64,000 nucleotides of DNA from Syngnathus acus. Lineage: Eukaryota > Chordata > Actinopteri > Syngnathiformes > Syngnathidae. A program made the position numbers and the translations under genes. Below the pieces are notes generated by a model. That model saw only the letters and a list, made by a program, of their open reading frames with translations. It made no database searches and was not told the DNA's origin. The DNA lies in NCBI RefSeq assembly GCF_901709675.1, contig NC_051095.1:1301001-1365000 (forward strand), in the 5' to 3' direction. Within the stretch, counting starts at the first letter, position 1. Every line of letters starts with the position of its first letter. This document shows, in pieces, positions 56,370 to 64,000 of the stretch.

Positions 56370-56990
56370 TTGTCTATCATAACAAGACGTTTGAAAAAAA
56401 AGTCTGAAGGGCTCTTTGACTGAAATTCAACAGAAAGGCAGACACTTTTGCTCCCAAGTAGCTATTTCCAATGAAAAAGAAAAAATATATCATTCGACAG
56501 CAGTTTGAAATTTGGCAGAAATATCTTAACAGGAAAAAAAAGTCTGTCCGATCAAAACAAAATGGCTGCTGTAGAAGAGCGACAGGGAAGCAGCCATTTT
56601 GTTTTGAAGCCGAATTCTACTAAAAATGAGGCCTGGAGAATCTGGAAAAAGCCCTCCTCACATACATTGACGTGTATCGGAAGAGTTTCGATAATCTATA
56701 CCTGAAATTGAACGGGAAGGATTTGGACTGAAGCGGCCATTTTGGGGATAAAGTCCATGGAAAAAGGGCCGTTTGATTTCTGATCTAATGAAAGTTAGAG
56801 GATACTTCTGTCCTAATAGGGTGCAAAAAATAAACTCCCAAGGACCCATGAGTGAAATTGAACTGAGTGGCGGCCATGTTGGGTTGAAGCAGCCATTTTC
56901 GTCCAAAGTTGAATCACGTCAAAGTGGCGACAGTATTACTTGCGGCTTTACTTCGAAAAAGTCTGACATAATTATTTGACAGACTTTTTC
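56370..56990 (+). repeat. Degenerate repeat with CAGCCATTTTG motifs (first block)
   Basis: AACAGGAAAAAAAAGTCTGT, AAGCAGCCATTTTGTTTTGA, AAGCGGCCATTTTGGGG and GAAGCAGCCATTTTCG recur with TGAAATTGAAC spacers. This resembles a teleost repeat with the phrase AACAGGAAGTCAGCCATTTTG. Similar motifs recur at 58640-58815. Confidence 0.6.
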
Positions 56991-57669
56991 TCAGGATGGC
57001 TCCGAGTCTGGCAGGTAGGAGAGCTAACGCCGAGTGGCTGTTTTGTGGCTGAGCTAAGCAATCTTGTTCAGCGCTAGTGCTAAATCGGGCTTAATGGCCG
57101 CCGCTGCACAGCACGGAATGTGCTTACCTCCGCTCGCCTGTCATCGCCGATCAGCCTTTGCATGCGTGCGGCCTTCGGCAGCTCGTCCGTTGTCGTGACC
57201 GAAGGGGACGGACGGTGGCGTCGAGGTTTTCCAGACACGCCATGCCGGCCGGAGCGACCGTTGCCTCGGACAAGAATCAAGCGCACTGAAAATGGCGGCT
57301 AATGGAAATGGCTTTGCCGTGTTGATTTTTTTTGGCATAATTAAGCTTAATTGTGGCGTTTGTGTCTGCCGCCGAGAGATTGTGTGTATCTTTGGAATTT
57401 TACAAAGCCGTATTTGCCCGCATGCAGCCAAAATAAATACATTTAAAAAAAAAGCCAGGTGTGACAGTGTTCCCGAGCTGAATTAACATGAAAACAATCT
57501 GCCAATTTGCAATGAATTGGAGAAAAAGTGCTGAGTTTCAGAGTGCCAAGGAAGCCAGCTTGGATCGGCACCCTGCATATAAATGTGTTGTTTATTCTCA
57601 GAAAATAATTGGAAATGATTGAAAACAGCTCTGGAAAAGTATAAGATAGGCACTCCATCGCACTTAAGT

Positions 57670-58144
57670 CACAGGTGCCAAACTCAAGGCCAGGGGGCCA
57701 GATCCGGCCCGCCACATTATCTTATGTGGCCCGCAAAGGCAAATCATGTCAACTCAGTGTTTCTTATTAAAATATCAATACTGTAAATGATCGTACTTTT
57801 AATAATACTGCATTATTGTGATATTTTTTGTTACAATCCCACTTTCAAAATAAACTTGAACTTTCTTTGTCACAATCCCACTTTCAAAATAAATTTGAAA
57901 ATTGTTTAAACCTTTTTTTTTTGTCACAACCCAATTTCAAAATAAATTTGAAAATTGTTGAACTTTTTTTGTCACAATCCCACTTTCAAAATAAATTAGA
58001 AAACTGTTGGCCTTTTTAATCACTGGATTCTGTTGTATGTGATAACATGAGGCGCCGTTCATTTCTATTTAAGTCAATAATGGCCCAATGAGGGAAAACA
58101 TAATTAGGCTGCGGCTCACAACAAAAATGAGTTTAACACCCCTG
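57670..58144. mobile_element. hAT-like non-autonomous element with internal tandem repeats
   Basis: Left end CACAGGTGCCAAACTC and right end GAGTTTAACACCCCTG are inverted repeats. ACTTAAGT (57662-57669) and ATTTAAGT (58145-58152) form an 8-bp target duplication with one mismatch. Blocks CAGATCCGGCCCGCC and TGTGGCCCGCAAAGGC match the other family members here. Inside, four units of CACAATCCCACTTTCAAAAT lie at 57832-58005. Confidence 0.85.
57832..58005 (+). repeat. Four-copy tandem repeat inside the hAT-like element
   Basis: Four units of about 45-55 bp, each containing TTACAATCCCACTTTCAAAA or TCACAATCCCACTTTCAAAA followed by TAAATTTGAAAATTG-like sequence and a T run. One unit reads CACAACCCAATTTC. 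Confidence 0.88.
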
Positions 58145-58639
58145 ATTTAAGTTGAGGACATTTTTTCAAAGCCACCTCATACTTGTATGAATGAATGTAT
58201 AGTATGGAAAGGTGATGTGATTTTTGAATTGCTCCTTTCCAAATTGTTGCAGCGCTGGAGTGCGCGCTTTACAAGACAAGCTAGTCGGTGTCCTTGGCAC
58301 AAATAAACATGTCAAATAATTCTCACCTAATTGAACCCGAGCCACTCCATTGAGCCTCCGTTATTAATTTATGATTACATTTGCCCGTAATGTTCAATGA
58401 AGGGAATTCTGATCGCGTTTCTCTGTAACATAAAATTAATGAGGTGCGCGTCGAAATATAATTGCGAGCATCAAGCTAATATACATGTAAGCGGGAAAGC
58501 CATCAATGGAATTAATTCACGGCAATTAGCAATCATGTTCTCACGCCTTTGCCAAAGCAACGGAAGGCAACCTTTCGTGGCACGCTGTCTTGGTAGACCA
58601 AATGTTTCTGACTGGCCTGAAAGATTAGAAGATATTTAT

Positions 58640-58815
58640 CCTCCGCGTCAGGATGGAAGGCAGCCATTTTGGTTTGAAGCAAACATTTTTTGAAGTCGAC
58701 TTGAATTAAGAGGTTGTCACTAGTTTACCAAATTTGGTGAACATCAATCCCGAGGAAAATATAACAGGAAGGCAGCCATTTTATTTTTTGCTTTAGAACG
58801 GCCATTTTGAGCAAC
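58640..58815 (+). repeat. Degenerate repeat with CAGCCATTTTG motifs (second block)
   Basis: GGAAGGCAGCCATTTTGGTT, AACAGGAAGGCAGCCATTTT and GAACGGCCATTTTGAGC occur within 160 bp, like the block at 56370-56990. Confidence 0.6.
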
Positions 58816-58859
58816 CCTATGATCATGTCAGACATGACGGACATGGAGAAACTTCTACC

Positions 58860-59830
58860 AAATTCAGGGCTTCAAGAAATGAACCCCCTGTCCTGTGGAG
58901 AGCCCAAGGCTTGCTAACCAGCTAAACAGGTTCTACTGCAGGTTTGATCGGTCCTCCCACACAACAGGACCTCCTGCAGCACAATCTACATACTCACCTC
59001 CCCCCACAACCGCTCTGTCTACACCTCCATCACCGTTGTCACCTACTCTCTCTCTTGCAGAGGCCGCGCCCACACCCTTCACCACTTTCACCCCTCACTA
59101 TCCGCAGTCATACTATTCTCTCCACAGACCCCTTCAAGTTCCTGGGAACCACAATCTCTCGGGACCTGAAATGGACCGGCCACATAGACTGTGTCCGGAA
59201 GAAGGCCCAGTAGAGGCTGTACTTCCTGAGACAGCTCAAGAAGTTCAACGAGAGCTTCTGAAGACCTTCTACACTGCCATCATCCAGTCTGTCCTCCATC
59301 ACTGTCTGGTTTGGATCGGCCTCCAAACAAGACAAGCACAGACTGCAACGGACAATCAGGACTGCAGAAAAGATAATTGGAATCAACCTCCCATCTATCC
59401 AAGACTTGTCCAGGACCGGGAAACGTGCAAGTAACATCTCTACAGACCCTTCTCACCCAGGTTGCAGTCTGTTTGAACTACTCCCCTCTGGACGGCGTTA
59501 TAGAGCTCTGTACGCCAAAACCAGCAGACACAGCTTCTTCCCCCAGGCTGTTGCTCTGATGAAATCACACCACTCTTAGACTCTCAGAGTAATTGCTGTG
59601 CAATAACATCGTGCTCTCCGCACCTTTTTTGAATTGTCTACACTGTTTGTACTGTGTCCCCTCTCTGCATCCATTGCAGCCTGGTCATCCTGGAAGAGGG
59701 ACCCTCCCATCTGTGGTCTCTTCTCAAGGTTTCTCATTTCCCCGAGCTGGAGTTTTGAGTTTTTCCTTGCCCTCCTGGGAGTTTAAGATCAGGGGATGTT
59801 TGAGAATGTTTGTCATTTTTCACATGTCCT
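58860..59830 (+). mobile_element. Non-LTR retrotransposon 3' end (LINE), broken reading frame
   Basis: The plus strand encodes TDPFKFLGTTISRDLKWTGH then a TAG at 59211-59213, RLYFLRQLKKFNESF and a TGA, then LQRTIRTAEKIIGINLPSIQ, SNISTDPSHPGCSLFELLPS and RHSFFPQAVALMKSHHS to TAG at 59577-59579. This is the C-terminal end of a fish LINE reverse transcriptase protein (YKFLGxxIxxDLxW, LFELLPSGRRYR, FFPQAV). The untranslated tail GGAGTTTTGAGTTTTTCCTT, GCCCTCCTGGGAGTTTAAG continues to about 59,830. Two stops make it inactive. It is probably of the L2/Rex1 group, not further resolved. Confidence 0.88.
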
Positions 59831-62136
59831 GAGTGTTGTTAGTAACCGAAATGTTGAACAGAAGTCAAATTCCTTGTTTGGCACGCTCAAACACGGCGAA
59901 TAAAAAATCATGAATGTCAAAGATTTTCCACGAAAAAAGCTGTTCCAAGGGCCTACTCGTTGGTTTCATAATCCAGTTTCGATGCAGTTCGCTCCATTGC
60001 CATAAGTTCATTTTTTTCCTCAGCCCTTTTCTTTCAAATATTTTGGCGAGTGCCTTTTAGTCGAAGCTGCTATTGTTTGCCCTTTTGACAGCAAAAAAAT
60101 CCCTACCTTGTCTTTCGCCATCTTTTTGGGATTTGTGCGATAGCACTCAGGTCTGAACACGATTAATTGAGGTTGACTTGAGAAATAAATGGCGACATGG
60201 CCCCCCCCTCTATTTGCGACCCCCCCCCCCCTTCGACTCAATTGCTTCTAAAGATAGCCTTGTTTGTGGTGGCAGCGCTCTCGGGAAGGCCATTAGTCGC
60301 TCTTGACCCGCGCTGGCTGTTAAGCGCTGCCCACCGTGATTTTCTATTGTCCGGTGTCAGTCTCGGCTCCGAGCCCCTCTGGGAGAGTGATTATCATCTA
60401 CTTAGGGACCATTACTGCTGGCGTGTCTACGTCGCTTTTGTGCAATCCTCACCCGTTTGTGACCATATTGTGCGCCAAATCGTGCCAGACTTTATAAAGT
60501 CTTACAGTGGCTAAAAAAATCTTGTCTTTAAATCCCAAACTCTTTCGAACGTGATGACCGATGTCCCCCTTGCTGTGAATTCACTCCCAAGCTTCACTTC
60601 ATGCTACTCAAGAAGAAAAAAAAAAAATCGCCCCTTTCCATTAGCGATGCATTTTCTGTTTATGATAAGATGAGAAGCCCGTTTGTGCTTGTTCATGGAT
60701 TCCTTTTGGGCCCTCAGCGCCGCTTCGCTGGCATTTCTACACCTATAGAGAGATAAATGGGTCTACAGGGCTAGCTTTTGATTTCGGCGCAGGTGGGTGA
60801 TGGAGAGGTCAGACGAGTCGCCCACAGCCTCCTTGGGAACTCTCATTAGACTGCCCCAAATACTCCCTCCGCCAAAGTTGGCCACACACACATACACACT
60901 TTTTTTTTTTTGCGCTTCCTTCTTCAACACTAATGCGGAGGTCCGTTGGTCTGTGAAGGACAACGGAACCTTTTGGCTGAGACAAATCGCTTCGGAGCGG
61001 GGCTGAACTTGCCCACCGCACCAGCGTGTATTTTTTCGCACGTACACACAAGTCGCGCACCCTCCGGGGTAACAAGGGAAGCCTTGAGTATATCGTGTTC
61101 TATCAGGAGTCAGCCAACTGGGCCGCCGGTCTAATCCCTAGCAGCATGGTCGCAATGCCAAAGTCCAATTAGGACCATAAAAAAAAAAAAATTCCAGCGC
61201 TCTTCCTGAACGGTGGCCTTTTTATGAGAGGCCCGCTCGCCCCGCAAGCGTGACCTGCGAACAGTCGTCGCAATGTGGCCATAAAAGCGAGACCGGGACA
61301 AGATATCGACCCGTGTGGCCACAAAGAACCTTTAAAGAGATGTTAAGAATTTTTCCCACTGTTTAAATGAGTTTCCAGGTGTCTTTGTGATGTCTTTTGT
61401 CAAAGTATTCCAAAGGCAAAGGTGAGAATGGCTTTTCGTTAAGGAAATGACAAATATTATAAATTAAATGATCCATTTATTTATTTATTATTTTTATGAA
61501 TTATATATATTTACGATTTTTTGCCTGTCGAAAATTTCAGTTTTACTTGGGATGATTTTCTTAAATAACCAAAGTCCGCTTGGCTAATTGCTAAACTTCA
61601 CAATGCCCATTGAACTGAAGCAAAAAAATCCGTTACATTTTTTTGGTTGTTTTTTTGGAGGCTGGAATGATGATGCATGTCGACAAAATTGTTGCGACCT
61701 CTTAAAGGCGCTTGTCTATCATTTTTTTTCGCTTCCTCTGAGCCATGTTTAGTACGGTCCACACCAACAGCGCACCCTTCAAATTTGAAAACTCCCGTTA
61801 TTCTAACAAGTTGACTTTTGTCATATGGAAGTAAATTCCGAGACCGCCGTGGATTTTTCCACGTGCGCATTTGCTGATAATCCCTCCACCGCACTTGTCA
61901 GCTTGATCTCACTCAAGGTCGCTCAATCCCGTGAAGCCCGGTCGTACCAATTTCAAGTTCCCCACCAGCGGTTACTTTTCGGGACGGCCGACGGCGACGT
62001 CGGCGAGCGAGGCGAGATCGTAAATTGTCGCAGCGGAACCGGGCGGTCGGATAAAGCAGTAGTAACCCTAACCCTAACCCACCAAACCTGCAACACGTCC
62101 CCGGGCAACCTTGCTAAATAAAGAGCAGCAGATGGA
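59831..62136. other. Intergenic DNA, no gene recognised
   Basis: Unique sequence with homopolymer and CCCCCCC runs. A telomere-like tract AACCCTAACCCTAACCC lies at 62063-62079. No supported coding region. Confidence 0.6.
62063..62079 (+). repeat. Short interstitial CCCTAA tract
   Basis: AACCCTAACCCTAACCC, about 2.5 telomere-type hexamers, 58 bp outside the left inverted repeat at 62137. Confidence 0.85.
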
Positions 62137-62201
62137 GGATATGCACGTGACGTCACAGACCGGCCGACGGTTTGTTTGGGTGGCAAAAAGGGGCGAACGC
62201 T
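62137..62201 (+). repeat. Left inverted repeat of the THAP/SWIM remnant
   Basis: It starts GGATATGCACGTGACGTCAC and ends GGGGCGAACGCT. It contains the CRE-like palindrome TGACGTCA. The arm pairs with 63214-63279 in opposite orientation with two 1-base gaps in its first 30 bases. Confidence 0.75.
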
Positions 62202-62278
62202 AATAGGGCCAAGGCTGGTACTGGAGCATTTTATCGTTTGCAGATCGTGGCAGAGTTGTTACGTAGGCAACTTAAACC

Positions 62279-62478
62279 ATGGTGAAGAGTTGTTGTGCCA
62301 TAGGGTGTGCCTATCGCTTCCAAAAAAGCGATACCAAGAAGTTATATCGGTTCCCTGCGGACTAGACCAGAAAGGATAGCTGGGTGGCGGCGCTTCGTAG
62401 GGCGGAACATGACCCTAACCCTAACCCTAACCCTAACTCTCCATTCTTACATCTGCTCAGATCACTTTGTGGGAAGTA
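62279..62478 (+). pseudogene. THAP zinc-finger exon, broken
   Basis: ATG at 62279 opens MVKSCCAIGCAYRFQKSDTK then KLYRFPAD, the C-x(2-4)-C start of a THAP DNA-binding domain. Codon 29 is TAG (62363-62365) where the family has an ordinary residue. Reading on gives TRKDSWVAALRRAEH (the THAP W-xxA-(I/L)-RR helix). A CCCTAA-hexamer stretch follows, and after a frame change comes YICSDHFVG, the Cys-x2-His end of the zinc site. A donor-like GTACGT lies at about 62476. THAP proteins bind DNA and often derive from P-element-, Kolobok- or PHIS-type transposases. This exon cannot make an intact domain. Confidence 0.82.
62411..62438 (+). repeat. (CCCTAA)4 tract inside the THAP exon
   Basis: ACCCTAACCCTAACCCTAAC and onward, just over four telomere-type hexamers, precisely where THAP domains of this type would read W-T-P-N-S. 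It probably expanded from a pre-existing CCTAAC (Pro-Asn) codon pair. Confidence 0.9.
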
Positions 62479-62661
62479 CGTAATTTTGTTTTATTGATAT
62501 CAACATTCATCTGTGAGGTATACTGGATGTAGTGCTATAAGGTACACATCCACCATCAGAGGACGCTGGCATGAGTGCCTCTCATAACATTTGAAATGTA
62601 CTCTTTTTATTTATTTTAATGAATGTGATGGGTTTTTTTTACCCTGTGGGCCAAGAGCCTG

Positions 62662-62667
62662 TAATAA
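62662..62667 (+). terminator. AATAAA downstream of the THAP exon
   Basis: TGTAATAAAGTATATT lies within the remnant on the THAP strand. It could be the polyadenylation signal of the ancestral plus-strand gene. Confidence 0.35.
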
Positions 62668-62831
62668 AGTATATTATTATTGCTCGGATATTCCCTTTTT
62701 CTTCCTGCGACTCTGCCGTGACCTAAGGAATGCATAATTACACAGCTTCATTACAGTATGTTTGTCCAATTGCTAGTTTCTAATAATTAGATTGTTCACA
62801 TATCTACAATTATAATATATTATTATTATAA

Positions 62832-63195
62832 CATGCGCTACCATGGCTGGCATCTTCTCCGTTTCGCTCCACTGGCTGTGGCTCAACGGAATGGACATAA
62901 CCAGCAGTCAGGTAGCGATATTGTTGCAAACTCTTGTAGGCTCTGAGGTCTTCCTTGGTATATGGACTTGAACAATCTATCAAATAGTTGTAAATGTCTG
63001 GATATGTTACTGGCGGAAAAGTCGCCTTATTAGAGGACCAAACGCTTGCTGTCCCAGCTCCTGCTACACTTGAGCTGGTGGCGTTTTTACTTCAACACGA
63101 ATGTTATATTTTTTCAACTTTTCAACGTATCTCTTGCGGCTTTCTTGGTCCAACTGGAGGAAATAATCACTCACGACACCCACCCAGGCCGCCAT
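62832..63195 (-). pseudogene. Teleost SWIM/YqaJ-family protein, N-terminal fragment, frameshifted
   Basis: Minus strand. ATG at 63195-63193 opens MAAWVGVVSDYFLQLDQESR then KRYVEKLKKYN. After a frame change it continues ASVWSSNKATFPPVTYPDIY, NYLIDCSSPYTKEDLRAYKS and LQQYRYLTAGYVHSVEP. The pattern (LDxESRxRYxEKL, W..D..KWPxIxYxDIYxYL, KAYKSLxxYxxFxxGxV) is one I know from multi-copy fish proteins with a SWIM zinc finger and a YqaJ (lambda-exonuclease-like) nuclease domain. Only the N-terminal region is present; SWIM and YqaJ parts are absent. A donor-like CATG|GTAGCG lies near 62846. No database check was possible. Confidence 0.6.
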
Positions 63196-63213
63196 CCTCA
63201 CGAGTCTAGTGGC

Positions 63214-63279
63214 AGCGGACGAGGCTTTTTGCCGCCAAATAATAATGGCCGCCCGGATCTGTGACGTCAGTGCATATCC
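63214..63279 (-). repeat. Right inverted repeat of the THAP/SWIM remnant
   Basis: The minus strand starts GGATATGCACTGACGTCACA and ends AAAAGCCTCGTCCGCT. It is the partner of 62137-62201 and contains the same TGACGTCA palindrome, about 67 bp upstream of the minus-strand start codon. Confidence 0.75.
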
Positions 63280-63690
63280 GCCACTAATCTTCTCCCTCTC
63301 CCCTGTCCATTTCCGAGGCGCTGAGGCTTGAAGTATACATTTGCGCGGCGCATTACACCCCTCTAATAGGCAGTCAGTCAAAATAACAGGCTGCCTGAAA
63401 TGTCAGCGTTTACCTTTGTAATGATTGCGGGTTTTAATCGATTCTCCGCCCGCCTGCCGTCTGCAGCTGAGCCGGTGTCAGCGATACGGACGAGAACGGA
63501 CGGTGGACAGCAAATGCAGCTGAAGCGTAACACGGTGAAGGCTTTATTCAATTTTCTTTTTTATCGGGGGATACGCCGCGCGGCGACGGCGACGGCCCGT
63601 TAAATGTTCCTTATCAGTTGCTGTACGGAGGCGGAGCTGCCGTCGGCGTTCAGGCGATGGCCAACGCTACGTTACAGTCATGAAAAAAAC
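63280..63690. other. CpG-rich stretch without a recognised gene
   Basis: GC- and CpG-rich sequence (for example CGCCGCGCGGCGACGGCGAC at 63574-63593) with a 67-codon ORF (63400-63603) that has no recognisable domain. It might be a promoter region for a gene beyond the window; nothing more can be said. Confidence 0.4.
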
Positions 63691-63943
63691 CAAATGAGGA
63701 ATAGTTGAACAACAACTGTGACTTAGTTAGATCGTCTGTCGACATGTGTTACTCCACGCTTTGCTAACGGTGTTAGCCCCTCAGTGGCGGTTTCCATGAT
63801 GTGTTAGCTAGCGGGGGCAGTCCTAAAACAAATTCAAACATGCAGACACAAATGAGGAATAGTGTGCTACTCGACGCTTTGCTAACGGCGTTAGCGGTTT
63901 CCATTATGTGTTAGCTAGCAGGGGCACTCCTAAGACAACAATG
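63691..63943 (+). repeat. Two-copy tandem repeat, units of about 158 and 95 bp
   Basis: CAAATGAGGAATAGT begins both copies (63691 and 63849). Both continue with GTTACTCCACGCTTTGCTAA or GCTACTCGACGCTTTGCTAA, CGG(T/C)GTTAGC, GCGGTTTCCAT and ATGTGTTAGCTAGC. Copy 2 lacks internal parts. Confidence 0.88.
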
Positions 63944-64000
63944 TTGAGGCCACAAGTTTGGCAAATCTTTGAACACGTTTGCCTCGTCAGCCGTCATCGA

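Larger units (their letters stand above)
53867..57669. other. Intergenic DNA, no gene recognised
   Basis: It contains T/A homopolymers (55020-55085), a degenerate tRNA-like SINE (55607-55710) and the start of a region rich in GCAGCCATTTTG motifs (56370-56990). The longest ORF, 55312-55788, overlaps the SINE and has no domain. Confidence 0.6.
62137..63279. mobile_element. Inverted-repeat-flanked remnant carrying THAP and SWIM/YqaJ gene starts
   Basis: The left arm (62137-62201) and the right arm (63214-63279, read on the minus strand) are homologous: both run GGATATGCAC-(G)TGACGTCACAGA-(T)CCGG, then diverge and re-align at GGCAAAAAG...CGCT. Immediately inside each arm sits the start of a gene pointing inward: a THAP exon on the plus strand and a SWIM/YqaJ-type N-terminus on the minus strand. 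About 350 bp of AT-rich sequence separates them, including an AATAAA at 62662-62667. I infer an internally deleted DNA transposon with two convergent genes. From memory, ISL2EU-type elements pair a THAP-bearing transposase with a YqaJ protein. True outer ends and target duplication were not found. Confidence 0.55.

Noticed and set aside
63400-63603. 67-codon ORF in CpG-rich DNA near the window end
   Set aside because: No recognisable protein motif. The open frame is explained by high GC content.

Overview
The window reads as teleost nuclear DNA. It holds one intron-rich protein-coding gene, many vertebrate/teleost transposon fragments, long AT-rich and TA/TATG microsatellites, and no sign of prokaryotic gene organisation.

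Positions 1 to about 39,845 (+ strand) carry the 3' two-thirds of one gene, which I identify as arap2 (ArfGAP with RhoGAP domain, ankyrin repeat and PH domains 2). I assembled 27 coding segments from splice sites and reading phase. They join without a frame error into about 1,148 codons ending in TGA at 39,390-39,392, with an AATAAA signal at 39,819. The domain order is end of PH1, PH2, ArfGAP, PH3, PH4, RhoGAP, Ras-association (RA), PH5 and a low-complexity tail. The SAM domain and start of PH1 lie upstream of the window. The RhoGAP arginine-finger position is Gln, which is the ARAP2 hallmark and separates this gene from arap1 and arap3. All introns are GT-AG except one apparent GC-AG intron. 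ARAP2 is a PI(3,4,5)P3-responsive Arf6 GAP that binds RhoA-GTP through its catalytically dead RhoGAP domain.

The introns hold repeats: two copies of a short TIR element with TA flanks, four hAT-like non-autonomous elements (one with a perfect 8-bp target duplication only 15 bp past a splice donor), two 70-bp hairpins with inverted loops, a family of small palindromic repeats, several local tandem duplications, and a 380-bp CATC microsatellite filling most of the last intron.

Positions 39,850-64,000 contain no intact gene that I can support. They hold microsatellites, an L2-type LINE remnant on the minus strand (53,144-53,735), a second LINE 3' end on the plus strand (58,860-59,830), a hAT-like element with internal tandem repeats (57,670-58,144) and SINE-like fragments.

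The most interesting locus is 62,137-63,279. An inverted pair of about 65-bp sequences flanks two inward-facing broken gene starts. One is a THAP zinc-finger exon (plus strand) whose middle has been expanded into CCCTAA telomere-like hexamers. The other is the N-terminal part of a teleost SWIM/YqaJ-family protein (minus strand). The layout suggests an internally deleted two-gene DNA transposon, perhaps of the ISL2EU type.
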